Part shown: positions 1 to 9,800 of the stretch, one piece after another | How the letters are laid out: every line of letters begins with the position of its first letter | How positions within the stretch are numbered: position 1 is the stretch's first letter | NCBI GenBank assembly: GCA_947375185.1 | Contig: CANCEU010000014.1 | Location: 1 to 54,475, forward strand | Length of the DNA stretch: 54,475 nucleotides | Direction of reading: 5' to 3' | From: Chitinophagaceae bacterium | GTDB lineage: Bacteria; Bacteroidota; Bacteroidia; Chitinophagales; Chitinophagaceae | Program-made: the position numbers and the translations under genes | The notes under the pieces: generated by a model | Told to the model about the DNA's origin: nothing | What the model saw: the letters and a program-made list of their open reading frames with translations, nothing else | Database searches by the model: none

Positions 1-1340
1 GTATGTGAAACTGTCACGAAAGGAGTAACCGTTGTTGCATTTGTAGCAGGAGTATTCGATGGTCCAAAAACAGTAGTACCAACCGTTAAGAAAACTCCGT
101 TGAATAACCTATTAACTGGAGTTGTCGCTGCATCTGCATAATTGTAATCAAAAACCTGAGTTTGATTATTTCTTTTCACTTGAATTTGCCCACCTGCTCC
201 AATACTAATTCTCAAATCATTAAGAGGTGATTGTGCGACACCACCAAGGTCATTGATGACAGTATAGCCTTGATATATACCCAATGTGAAATTAGAGGTA
301 TAATTGGGACATGAACTGGAGGCGGCTGTTATTTGACAACGATATAAATATTTATGTAAAGTAGATGCTGGATTAGTAATAGACATACTAGCCGTAGTCG
401 CATTAGAGAATGTTGCATTATTTACAACATTGGTCCAAGTAACTCCATTGTCGGCACTTTGTTGCCATTGATAACTAAGTGCTGAAGAAGCAGTAGCAGC
501 TGTTGTAATTGTTATTGGCGAATCTCCTGTTTTAAAAACTGCACCAGCGGCAGGTTGTTGGGTAATTGTAACCGCTTGAGCTGGTGGTGTAAAAGTATAG
601 GTTAATCCATCCACAACTGAAGCCGGTTGAATAGTAGTAGTGAAAACAGAACCACTTACTGTCGCAGTAGTAGAAAGTGCATTGGCTGACAAATAGGAAG
701 CTGCATTCGCAGAAGTTGGAGCCGACATACCTATGGAAACAGGTAAGTTTGGCGCAACTGTTCCAGGCTTATAAACGTATTCAATTTTATTGGTTCCCTC
801 ATAAATTTTAGCTTGGAAACTAACTGAAGGAGCAGTGGCACTCCAACCCCATTTCCAGTTTAACCATTGAATAGTTAACACACGATTTGGCGCAGTGCCT
901 TCTAAAATATAAGCAGCATCTCCTGCAGGCGTTGTAGTTGTAGCAGCTGCTAAATCGCCGAATAAAGGAAAAAGTATTGGATTACTTCCAAATGTATTTG
1001 AATTTGCAGTGTTTCTTATATTAGCAGTTACAGGCGAAGCAGTATTCACCCCATTCACTAAAGCAATATAACCGTTGCTATTCATGTAAAAGTTGTCGTA
1101 AACTCTTCCTGCATAGAAAAATTGAAAACCAATGGGTTGTGCAGTAGACGACGCATCATCAGCAACTACAACAGGTAATTTGGTAGATCCCGAAATAGGT
1201 GTAAAAGTTCCCGTTGACTTTGTAAATACATAGTCACTCAAACTACATTGCGCACTCGCAAAAAAACTTATAAATTGAAATAATACTAATAATAAAATAG
1301 TTCTAATTCTACAAGCACTCAATACGCAATTCTTTATCAT
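1..1340 (-). CDS. secreted Ig-like-domain surface protein (3' end outside window)
   Basis: The reverse strand is open without a stop from an ATG at 1338-1340 to the window edge, giving about 446 residues. The N-terminus is a clear Sec signal peptide ending in FFASAQ. The next ~170 residues form a beta-rich region with a Trp-rich stretch (WLNWKWGW) and a phrase common in Bacteroidota exported proteins (YVYKPGTV). An Ig-like domain (ITQQPAAGA... YQWQQSADNG) with a disulfide-type Cys pair follows. This architecture is typical of large T9SS cargo, and a C-terminal sorting domain would be expected beyond the window; it is not visible. The molecular role is unknown; adhesion is an inference. The 166-bp upstream region carries inverted repeats resembling the one upstream of the neighbouring response-regulator gene. 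Confidence 0.8.
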   Translation of the reverse strand, partial: MIKNCVLSACRIRTILLLVLFQFISFFASAQCSLSDYVFTKSTGTFTPISGSTKLPVVVADDASSTAQPIGFQFFYAGRVYDNFYMNSNGYIALVNGVNTASPVTANIRNTANSNTFGSNPILFPLFGDLAAATTTTPAGDAAYILEGTAPNRVLTIQWLNWKWGWSATAPSVSFQAKIYEGTNKIEYVYKPGTVAPNLPVSIGMSAPTSANAASYLSANALSTTATVSGSVFTTTIQPASVVDGLTYTFTPPAQAVTITQQPAAGAVFKTGDSPITITTAATASSALSYQWQQSADNGVTWTNVVNNATFSNATTASMSITNPASTLHKYLYRCQITAASSSCPNYTSNFTLGIYQGYTVINDLGGVAQSPLNDLRISIGAGGQIQVKRNNQTQVFDYNYADAATTPVNRLFNGVFLTVGTTVFGPSNTPATNATTVTPFVTVSH

Positions 1341-1391
1341 CTAGATGGGATTTTTGGAACGTACAAAATTCCCATTTATTGCAAGGACTGC

Positions 1392-1481
1392 AAATAGAAT
1401 AACTTCTATTTATACGATAATATTCTATGAACTTTTCAACATTTCAAGATTTAATTCTATATATAATTAAGAATATAGAAT
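1392..1481. promoter_or_regulatory. cluster of TTCTAT/ATAGAA inverted repeats (candidate operators)
   Basis: The 166-bp gap between the secreted protein and the kinase gene holds two inverted repeats. The first is AAATAGAA-TAAC-TTCTATTT at 1392-1411. The second is ATTCTATAT (1454-1462) paired with ATATAGAAT (1473-1481). A lone half-site lies at 1423-1428. The first has the same ATAGAA-N4-TTCTAT core as the palindrome at 5224-5249 upstream of the response-regulator gene. It lies about 52 bp upstream of the secreted protein's start codon. Binding by the neighbouring regulator is inferred. Confidence 0.5.
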
Positions 1482-1506
1482 AAATGGCAAGTTTGATGCT
1501 AGGTTT

Positions 1507-4500
1507 CTAAGCTAAATCGAAATTGATAACTACTACAGTACCGACATTTATCTTGCTATCGATTGTAAGTTGAGCCTTCATTAATTGTAAAATATTTCTA
1601 ATAATTTGAAAACCAACACCATTTCCTTTTTTGAATTTTGGAATTTGTTCAAGTTCATCTTTTCGCTTGCCACTTAATAAATACTGTACCATGGATGCAT
1701 TCATGCCAATACCAGTATCCTTAACTATAATTTGATAAGCAATTGAATTTTGTTCATATGCTATTTCAATCCTACCAAACTTAGTATGATTAATACTATT
1801 TACAATTAAATTATATAATAATACTCTTAAAGTGTCACCCCAATTTTGTATGATAAGCCCAACTGGCACATTGTTTATAATTTCAACATTATCATTTTGC
1901 TTAAAAGGTTGTACAAATTCAACTAAATCTTTTACCAAGTCATGTAAATTTACCGGTTGCTTTTTTGGAAAATATTCAACACTTTCAAATTTAACCCAAT
2001 TTAGCATATTTGAAGTAAGGTATTCCAACTCTTTAGATGTCCTTGCTATTTGTGTTATTGATGATTTTACATTTTGCTCTTGCGAAATATCAGCAATATT
2101 CTTAGCAGTAATATGCAAATATTTTAAAGGTGTTAATATATCATGATTCATAATTGCTATTACGTGATCCTTTGCCTGATTTCTTTTTACTAAATTTTCA
2201 TTTAAAGTATTCAGTGTAGCAGTTTTTGCATCCACTTCCTGTTCCAATATCTTTTGTCTTCTTTGATATATAATGGTTTTAAAACGGATATATAATAATA
2301 CTAAACCAATGGATAATAATAAATAAACTAAATACATTATTGGATGTAGTGTCCATGGATATCTAATAATAAAAAAATATTCCTCTTGCACCCATTTGTT
2401 ATCGATAGTATTTCTCAATCTGATACTAACTTTGTGGGATCCATATCTAGGATTGGAATATTTTATAATTGGACTTTTAACATTTAATCGCATCCAGGCA
2501 TCATCATCAAACTTATACTCTAACATGATATTTTCCTGAGATAACATACCTGAAATCCCCAATTGCAATTCAATATTTTTAATAGTGGAAGGCAATTCAT
2601 TTTTAAGGGCATTTGTATTAATTGATCTTCCATCCACCAAAAACTTATCTAAATAAACCTTGGGATGTATTATAACATATGGCAAACTATCTGGATTAAA
2701 TTGAATTAATCCATCAATACCTGGAAAAGAAAAATTACCATTTTGTAATTTGATTGCACAAGGTGTACATCCGCCATTCATTTCTAACTCATCAATACCT
2801 TCCGACTTTCCAAAATATCTAAATTTAATATTACCAGGACCTTTATTCCAAAAATCAATTAATGAATGGGCTGGCGACATAAATAGACCCTTATTAGTAC
2901 TTGCCCATACATTCTTATTCTTATCCTGAAGAAAACAATGTGTATAATTTAAATACTTATTTTGATCTAAAGGCAATTTTTTAATACTGTCCTTATAATA
3001 CATATAAACGCCTCCTCCATATGTCCCAATTAAATAATAATCATTTAAATTATAAATAGTCCTAAAATTTGCATTTTCATTATCCTTATAAAATAATACA
3101 AAAGTATTTTTCTTTAAATTGTACTTATATAATCCATCCGTAGTAGCAGCAAGTATTTCATTTTCATTTATTTGCTGCAAACCATAAACAATAAAACTAA
3201 ATGGCATTTTTTTAAATAATAATAAATAGTCCCATTGATTATTTTTAATTGCAATCCCTTTTTCATTAAAGGAATATATTTTATGGTTAACCTCGACGAA
3301 TGTATTTCTGTTATATGAAATATTATTAGCTATATTAATGATCTTATTTTTTTTTAAATCATACGCTACAATACCATCCGAATTGGTCATAAATAGAATA
3401 CTATCTTTGGATATAAAAGTTCCAGGCTCTGACTTTCGATAAAAAACTTTAGTCGTAGGAATAGTAGCTGTACCAAATATCTGCCCTGTATTAATTTGAA
3501 TATTTCCATTACTTAATTGCAATTGAGCATAAGCAGATGTACTAATTCCCTCTATCGCATTTTCAGGTATCACTCGTTTAAAGTACTTGGGCCGCCCAAC
3601 TATCAAACCCCTATTATCTGTGCCAATATAAATAGTATGTGTTATATTGTCTATTTGAACATACTTGACAAATTCATTTGTTGGAAATTGATCGGTAATT
3701 AAGTGTAGTTTTAATTCATCATTGACATAACTAATTGTATATAATTTATTACTAGCCAATAAATATGCAGTCTCTTGTGAGCTACTTTGAAACACCTTAA
3801 TTTGTGTGAATGCATTTTTAGCATCATATGCTAACTTTTTTCCATGGTCAGCTATTTTTTCTAATTTAAAATTACTGTCTGCTTCAGTTGCTTTGAAAAA
3901 AACGCCATCTTTCCTTAAAAAAAACAATTGTTTATTTAAAACAAAACCCGACTCGTCACTTGGTAGCTTAATTAAAAATTCTAATTTTTGAGAAGTGAAT
4001 TTATAAAGTTTGAAATCAATTTTTGTATAAATATTATTGTCAATATTATAGTCCCTTGTTTCAATGTCCATGTTAATCTTATCCTTTAAAATAGAATTAA
4101 GATTAAATTTATAACTTAAATAATCTGCTTCGGTACTAAGCTTATTAATGTCAGTTGCTATTTCGGCTTTATTTTCATTAATCACAAAGACACGCTCATC
4201 AATCAACTTCCCAAATAATTTTCCATTAATAGATTTTTCAAAAAGAACAATCCGCCCATTTAAAGCTGCTGTCTTTTCATAGTCTCCAAAATTTTGAAAG
4301 CCATGACCATTGTATCTAACAATACCCGACTCGGTAGCTACCCATAAAAATCTAGTCTTTTCATCAAACCTCAAACCTTTAATGGCATTGGTAGGCAAAC
4401 CATTTTCAGTATTAATCCGCTCAAAATTATATTGCAATTGAGCGAAAGAATTTGGCGACCAAAAAAGTAAAAGTGCACTAAATATTGTGCAATAAAATTT

Positions 4501-4524
4501 GCTAGTAACTGATTTGATGTACAT
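1507..4524 (-). CDS. membrane sensor histidine kinase with Reg_prop propeller and Y_Y_Y domain
   Basis: 1005 residues. A signal peptide (to FAQ, about residue 29) is followed by a long beta-propeller region of two-component-regulator repeats (first one: TENGLPTNAIKGL). A Y_Y_Y-type domain (about 640-725) and one transmembrane helix (about 727-748) come next. The cytoplasmic kinase has an H-box NHDILTPL (His at ~794), N-box NLIVNSINH, G1 DTGIGMN and G2 GNGVGFQI. The sensor half should therefore be periplasmic and the kinase cytoplasmic. The layout matches Bacteroidota hybrid one-protein systems, but the receiver and AraC output domains are absent; a separate regulator gene overlaps the start by 23 bp (4502-4524), so the two are probably translationally coupled partners. 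The ligand is unknown; in hybrid relatives it is often a glycan breakdown product. Confidence 0.9.
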   Translation of the reverse strand: MYIKSVTSKFYCTIFSALLLFWSPNSFAQLQYNFERINTENGLPTNAIKGLRFDEKTRFLWVATESGIVRYNGHGFQNFGDYEKTAALNGRIVLFEKSINGKLFGKLIDERVFVINENKAEIATDINKLSTEADYLSYKFNLNSILKDKINMDIETRDYNIDNNIYTKIDFKLYKFTSQKLEFLIKLPSDESGFVLNKQLFFLRKDGVFFKATEADSNFKLEKIADHGKKLAYDAKNAFTQIKVFQSSSQETAYLLASNKLYTISYVNDELKLHLITDQFPTNEFVKYVQIDNITHTIYIGTDNRGLIVGRPKYFKRVIPENAIEGISTSAYAQLQLSNGNIQINTGQIFGTATIPTTKVFYRKSEPGTFISKDSILFMTNSDGIVAYDLKKNKIINIANNISYNRNTFVEVNHKIYSFNEKGIAIKNNQWDYLLLFKKMPFSFIVYGLQQINENEILAATTDGLYKYNLKKNTFVLFYKDNENANFRTIYNLNDYYLIGTYGGGVYMYYKDSIKKLPLDQNKYLNYTHCFLQDKNKNVWASTNKGLFMSPAHSLIDFWNKGPGNIKFRYFGKSEGIDELEMNGGCTPCAIKLQNGNFSFPGIDGLIQFNPDSLPYVIIHPKVYLDKFLVDGRSINTNALKNELPSTIKNIELQLGISGMLSQENIMLEYKFDDDAWMRLNVKSPIIKYSNPRYGSHKVSIRLRNTIDNKWVQEEYFFIIRYPWTLHPIMYLVYLLLSIGLVLLYIRFKTIIYQRRQKILEQEVDAKTATLNTLNENLVKRNQAKDHVIAIMNHDILTPLKYLHITAKNIADISQEQNVKSSITQIARTSKELEYLTSNMLNWVKFESVEYFPKKQPVNLHDLVKDLVEFVQPFKQNDNVEIINNVPVGLIIQNWGDTLRVLLYNLIVNSINHTKFGRIEIAYEQNSIAYQIIVKDTGIGMNASMVQYLLSGKRKDELEQIPKFKKGNGVGFQIIRNILQLMKAQLTIDSKINVGTVVVINFDLA

Positions 4525-5107
4525 GTGCCAATTGTAATAAGTGCGTAAATGAGTCTGCTTTTACTTTGTCAAATATATTTGATTTAATAGTAGAAACTGT
4601 ATTCATTTTTAACCCTAATAAATTGGCAATTTCTTTAGTTCTATACCCATTTAATAAATAGTGAAGGATTTCCAACTCCCTCACGGCCAATGTGGAAAAT
4701 GGATTTTCGGCATCTTCAACACCCTTTTTTATAGTAAGTGGCTGGTTCTTGATAAATAATTCAAGATGATAATTAATTTCACTTTCAGATGCTCCTTTGT
4801 GCAAATAGGAATGTAAGTTAAACTTGTTAATAATTTTACCATACACTTCAAAAGGTTGCATTGAATGAACTAAAATAGACAATTGAGGATATTTTTCATT
4901 AATCGTCTCAATATATTCCAAAGAATTACCATCAGGTAAAATAATATCTAAAATAAGATGTGTGTAGGTCTGGTTCCCTAATTCAGTCATTAAATCATTA
5001 CAAGTGTTTGCTTCACCAACATAGCTAACCTTAAATTTATTTAAAATGGCAGTAAGTCCCATTTTCACAATACTATGATCTTCAGCTACTAAAACTTTTA
5101 CTTCCAT
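4502..5107 (-). CDS. NarL/FixJ-type response regulator, LuxR HTH output
   Basis: A receiver domain starts at once after ATG 5105-5107 (MEVKVLVAEDHS). Acidic residues E9-D10, phospho-acceptor D54 in LILDIILPDG and the switch lysine in LHKGAS are present. A C-terminal LuxR/GerE helix-turn-helix covers about residues 137-195 (REILHYLLNG-type start, then KEIANLLGLKMNTVSTIKSNIF). An upstream in-frame ATG at 5146 would add 13 residues with no family match, so I prefer 5107; length is then 201 residues, usual for the family. It is followed by the overlapping kinase gene, its likely phosphodonor. A Bacteroidota-type -7 box lies at 5184-5191 and a perfect 26-bp palindrome at 5224-5249, which suggests autoregulation. 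Confidence 0.92.
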   Translation of the reverse strand: MEVKVLVAEDHSIVKMGLTAILNKFKVSYVGEANTCNDLMTELGNQTYTHLILDIILPDGNSLEYIETINEKYPQLSILVHSMQPFEVYGKIINKFNLHSYLHKGASESEINYHLELFIKNQPLTIKKGVEDAENPFSTLAVRELEILHYLLNGYRTKEIANLLGLKMNTVSTIKSNIFDKVKADSFTHLLQLAHVHQISY

Positions 5108-5183
5108 TATATCAATTTTTAATTTGCTACGAAAATCATATATCAATTAAAAATAATGTAATAATTGATTTGATTTTACAAAA

Positions 5184-5191
5184 CAAATTTA
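5184..5191 (-). promoter_or_regulatory. -7 element of response-regulator promoter
   Basis: On the reverse strand this reads TAAATTTG, an exact match to the Bacteroidota -7 consensus TAnnTTTG, 77 bp upstream of the preferred start codon. No good TTTG is seen near the expected -33 position, which would fit an activator-dependent promoter. Confidence 0.5.
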
Positions 5192-5223
5192 GGCAGAGTT
5201 TATCTTAAATCCATTGATTTTCA

Positions 5224-5249
5224 CATAGATAGAATTAATTCTATCTATG
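5224..5249. promoter_or_regulatory. perfect 26-bp palindrome, candidate response-regulator operator
   Basis: CATAGATAGAATT is followed directly by its exact reverse complement, with no mismatch or spacer. The core is ATAGAA-TTAA-TTCTAT. It is centred about 50 bp upstream of the proposed -7 element of the response-regulator gene, a position common for NarL-type activators. A related repeat lies at 1392-1411. Confidence 0.6.
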
Positions 5250-5416
5250 ATTCACTGACGCCATTTGGTCGATAATTAAAATCAGCATCAAATACATAGG
5301 TAGTACAAATTAGTGTCATTAATAATTATTAGACATAAATCTAAAAAAATCAATTAAAATATTCCTTAAATTTATATATGCTAAAAATTTAGCACCCCCT
5401 AAATGATTGCTTACTT

Positions 5417-5647
5417 ATGTTTACATTAACTGAAGTAGTTAAAGATGGTATTTTGGAAATTTGTTTCACTTTTGAAGATTGTGAAAGTAAAATTTATACC
5501 ATTACCAATGCTGTAGGTGTAGCCATTTTACAAGGAAAAATTACTGGAAATACACAAAGAACCTGCTTGTATGTTGGGGATTGTAAAAAAGGAAAATACA
5601 CTTTCTCTTTAGGAGACACCAATACACAAGAATTCACCATACAATAA
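5417..5647 (+). CDS. small stand-alone protein resembling a T9SS C-terminal sorting domain
   Basis: 76 residues from ATG 5417. No signal peptide or membrane segment. The sequence follows the pattern of type A T9SS sorting domains: a strand with IYTITNAVGVAILQGKI (compare the VYNITGQ-like motif of such domains), a glycine-containing turn, then KKGKYTFSLGDTNTQEFTIQ, which mimics the usual G-x-Y-F-x-x-L...Q-x-F-x-K/Q ending. Sorting domains normally sit at the end of a large exported protein, so a free copy lacking a signal peptide is odd. It could be a cytoplasmic beta-sandwich protein of independent function, a remnant of a degraded cargo gene, or a domain mimic. It ends 34 bp before rlmH and may be co-transcribed with it. 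The role is unknown. Confidence 0.75.
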   Translation: MFTLTEVVKDGILEICFTFEDCESKIYTITNAVGVAILQGKITGNTQRTCLYVGDCKKGKYTFSLGDTNTQEFTIQ

Positions 5648-5681
5648 GCCAAAATTAGTAAATTTGACAAAATCAAATTTA

Positions 5682-6146
5682 TTGAAACTCTCTATACTTT
5701 CGGTTGGCAAAGCACATGATGCATATATTAAAGATGGTGTTGAACAATTCACTAAACGTATTGGACATTATTACCCAATTGACTGGCAATTGATCCCCCC
5801 TAGCAAACTCACTGATCCAATTCAAATAAAGAAAGCGGAAGCAGCTAATATAATTAAGCTATTAGCGGTTACAGATATATTGATTTTACTAGATGAAAAA
5901 GGCAAGATGTTAAACTCTCCAGGTTTGGCTAATTTGATTCAACAAAAGGCCAACCAAAGTGCACAAAAAATAGTGTTTTTAATTGGAGGTGCTTATGGCG
6001 TAGATGATGAAATTAAAAAGCGCGCAAATTTTACTTGGAGTATTTCTGAACTTGTATTTCCACATATGCTTGTAAGACTCATATTAGCAGAACAAGTTTA
6101 CCGTGCTTGTAGTATCTTGTCGAATGAAAAGTATCATCACGAATAG
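5682..6146 (+). CDS. rlmH: 23S rRNA (pseudouridine1915-N3)-methyltransferase RlmH
   Basis: SPOUT-class methyltransferase that uses SAM to methylate pseudouridine 1915 of 23S rRNA on the assembled ribosome. The family signature is complete: FLIGGAYGVDDEI (SAM-binding knot), then FPHMLVRLILAEQVYRACSI and the C-terminal YHHE. No ATG fits the start. TTG 5682 gives MKLSILSVGKAHD, matching the conserved family N-terminus and a length of 154 residues, close to the 155 of the E. coli protein; a TTG at 5664 would add six residues. A rhomboid protease gene follows after 29 bp. Confidence 0.95.
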   Translation: MKLSILSVGKAHDAYIKDGVEQFTKRIGHYYPIDWQLIPPSKLTDPIQIKKAEAANIIKLLAVTDILILLDEKGKMLNSPGLANLIQQKANQSAQKIVFLIGGAYGVDDEIKKRANFTWSISELVFPHMLVRLILAEQVYRACSILSNEKYHHE

Positions 6147-6175
6147 GTTGCAACAAAATAAACAAAAAAAATAGC

Positions 6176-6826
6176 ATGTCCATTACTCTAATTATAACTA
6201 TTGCAACTGTTATCATTTCATTCCTTGCAATGAATAACAATACCTTAATGGATAAATTAATATTTCATCCTTATACTATCGCGAAAGATCCACCACAATG
6301 GTATCGTGCTATTACTTGTGGATTTATTCATGCCGACTTTATGCACTTAGCATTTAACATGTTTTCTTTTTACATGTTTGGAGATATGGTTGAAAAATAT
6401 TTCGAACTCATATTTGGACAATTAGCCAATTTCTTTTATTTATTATTATACATTTCCTCTTTAGTAATTTGTATCATTCCAACCTACTTTAGTCATAAAA
6501 AACATTACAACTACCGAAGCCTTGGTGCATCAGGTGCTGTATCAGCAATTGTATTTGTAGGCATATTTTTACAACCAACTATGCAAATAGGATTTTTTAT
6601 TGTACCTCCAATTATTCCAGGTTTTGTGTTTGGCCCGTTGTATTTAGCACTTACCGTTTACCTTTCAAAAAAAGGCCCAGGCTCCATTAATCACAGTGCA
6701 CATTTATGGGGCGCATTATATGGTTTGGTATTTTTAATTGTTGCATCTAAATTAGCTGGAATCGAGGGTCAATCTGATGTATTAGGTTCCTTCTTATTTC
6801 AAGTAAAAACCTATTTAGGCAAATAA
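6176..6826 (+). CDS. rhomboid-family intramembrane serine protease
   Basis: 216 residues with about six hydrophobic helices. Rhomboid signature residues are all present: HADFMHLAFN (H52, H57, N61) in TM2, the catalytic serine S119 in GASGAVSA, and the catalytic histidine H176 in HSAHLWGALYG. It cleaves transmembrane segments of other membrane proteins within the inner membrane; the substrate is unknown. Start ATG 6176. Forward orientation with rlmH upstream suggests co-transcription. The gene ends 33 bp from the convergent adhesin operon, with no clear terminator hairpin between them. Confidence 0.93.
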   Translation: MSITLIITIATVIISFLAMNNNTLMDKLIFHPYTIAKDPPQWYRAITCGFIHADFMHLAFNMFSFYMFGDMVEKYFELIFGQLANFFYLLLYISSLVICIIPTYFSHKKHYNYRSLGASGAVSAIVFVGIFLQPTMQIGFFIVPPIIPGFVFGPLYLALTVYLSKKGPGSINHSAHLWGALYGLVFLIVASKLAGIEGQSDVLGSFLFQVKTYLGK

Positions 6827-6859
6827 AATACCACCCTATTGTTTTACAGATTCCATATT

Positions 6860-9800
6860 TTATCTAAGCAAAATTACGGACCCGGTTTTTTTCATGAGTT
6901 TATCTTGATAGGTGGTATAGTCAATCAAATAAGTGTAGGCATCCATTTCCTGATCATACCCATTTACCCTTCCATCCCATCCTTTTGAAATATCATTTGT
7001 TTCAAATACCATTTTGCCAAATCTATTATAAATCACAAATCGATTTAGTGTTTTTATTCCTGCCCCGTATTCTATTTTAAGAATATCATTTAAATTATCA
7101 TGATTGGGCGTAAAGGCTTTAGGAACTGTTACCACCACATTTGTTGAAACATCTAAATGATAAATATCAAATATTTTACAACCAGTGTTGGGATCCATCC
7201 TTAATAATGTATAATCAATATTTTCACTACCTCTGAAAACAGGATTAATAATATTGAAATTACTTAGAAATTGAGAAGGCAACCATGAATAGTTAGTATA
7301 CCCAGAATCAATTTTTTGAGGCATTAGTAAAGTATCTTGATCGGCTAGAACAAATAAAGTGAATTTTGAAGAATCAGGTGGGCTAACAATATGAATAGTA
7401 TCTCCAATTAAAGCATATTCATATTTAGGGCAATAATCATTTGTTACGTTTAGTTTAACTACATATTTACCAACTTGTTTATAAGAATGTGAAACAGGAT
7501 TCGCAAAGTTATAATGACTGCTATCGCCAAAATACCAAGCATAATGTATTTTATATTTTTCTACTGCATTGGTATTGATAATCAAATCTCCATTTACACA
7601 AGAATTTGTATTGTAATTAAAAGTAAAGGCAGGAATGGTAAAGTCAATAATTTTAAATGCCGCAGTTGGCATAGAATTACACTTGCCATCATTTACAATT
7701 AAACTAAAGGATCCTGCATTCCCAATGCTCAATGAATCAAGTGTAGATGTACTAAATAAACGATTATTATTATACCATTTATAGGTATTAGCCCCCTGCC
7801 CTTTTAATGTCACCGAATCTCCATTGCAAATGACAGTGTCTTTAACAAACATTGTCGCAACTGGCAAAGCGGGTAATGATAAACTTAATAAATTATTATA
7901 ATTATAAACACAACTTTTTGCATCAATCACTTGAATGCCAATATTGACATTTCCCTGATTTTTGCCATATACTATACTGTCTTTTATATAAGTATTTGCG
8001 TTATCTGTGCTATATAAATAGCTATAAGGAGCTACTCCTCCTGTAATATTTTTATGTACTACTAATGAATCATTGATACATACATAATCCTGTATGGAAT
8101 TTAATGTTACATTGGTCGGAGGCGGTATGATATTTATTCTGGCTAGAGAATCATCATAACAAGTGCCTCCCGAATAGGCTTTAACTTGAATATCATAATT
8201 AAAAATATTTGTGGCAAGCGCATTACTATAATTATGTTTATATAAATTACCTATAGTGCTATTTGAAATGATTGTATCTTTTCCATCTCCCCAAAACAAA
8301 TGCAATACACCTACTTTGCCAGGGTACACCCAAGAGCTATCTTTAATAACAACATCCTGATTACTACACAATGCTGTATCTTTTAAAATTTTAAAAATAG
8401 CATTTGGATTTGAACCATTAATTGTAAATGGCTTAGTTAATGAATCAATACATCCGTCACTTGAAGTAACGATATGCATTACTAAGTAATCTCCTTCCTT
8501 GTTATATAAAACAGAAGGTTGCGAACTAGTAATTTGGCTAATTGAATAAGAAGGCACTGGGGTCATTGGAATTATTCCCGCATTAAAATTCCACTGATAC
8601 GTAAATGAAGTTGGACTAGCTTTGTAATTACTTGTATCTTTAAATACAGCTAATCCGCCATCTAAACATACATTTGGAATTGTAAATCCAACTATGGGTA
8701 ATGGTTTGATATCTACAATCTTAGAAATAGTATCACTATTACACCCTAAACTTGAAACTACTGACAACTTTACACTTTTATTTCCCCAATTATTGTAAAT
8801 ATGATCATATGGGCCATTATTTAATAAATTATATTGTATCCCATCCCCCATATCCCAATTCCAATTCACAATTTTATCTAAATCCGATGTAGACGCATCC
8901 GTAAAAGTAGTTCCATTTTTTTCGCAACGTATAGAAGAAAAAGAAAAATTTGCAACAGGCAACTTATTGACCCTAATGGTATCTTGTATTGTATTATTTG
9001 TAGTATCTAGCGTACAAGCATTGCTGTCGATTATATTTTTAAATTTATAAATTGTAGTAGTCGTTGGATTAACTAAAAAACTACCCATCGTATTTACAAT
9101 ATTTTTTACGGTATCCGTTCCAATCCCTATTGAATAAACAACATTCCAAGGTGTCTTGCCGGTTAATTTAAATTGAATAAGTTTATTTGATCCAATACAA
9201 ATTGTATCTGTAGATTTTACTAACTGTATTGTTGGCAAAGCATTCACAGTAATATGAATGCTATCTATTGATGTGCCACATCCTGGAATATTTGCTTGTA
9301 CATAATAATAGCCCGAATCTGCAATAGTTGATCTTGGAATGATAGGATTATAAATTGTACTTGTAAAACCATTTGGTCCTGTCCAACTATAATTCACATT
9401 ATTCAACAATTTAGCAGCTAATTGAATATCGCTACCTAAACAAGATCTAGTAATTAAATTAGGTGCCATTACTACCTTACTGTAATTTGAAAAATAACCA
9501 AGTCTAGCTCCTGACGAGCTTCCTCCATTTAAAAATCCAAGATGAAATAAGCCTGTACTATTACTAACTACAGTTGCCACTCCATTGGGGACCAATGCAT
9601 TTAATGTGGGTAAATTTGCAGTACTTATCCGCGCAGCCTTCCAACCAGTTGCACCTGGCACATCAAAAAACAATCCTGATGTAATCACTCCTGAAACTCC
9701 ATTTAAAGTAAAATTATTTATATCCTCGGCCTTACAAATTAAATTTAAATAAAACAACTCATTGGTAGATCGCACAAAACTTACCGAATTGGAACCAGTG

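Larger units (their letters stand above)
5108..5416. other. 309-bp divergent intergenic region
   Basis: Gap between the response regulator (reverse) and the small protein at 5417 (forward). It contains a reverse-strand -7-like element (5184-5191), a perfect 26-bp palindrome (5224-5249) and a short inverted repeat GCTAAA-AA-TTTAGC (5380-5393) just upstream of the forward gene. No further coding frame of note is seen; the rest is AT-rich. Confidence 0.6.
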
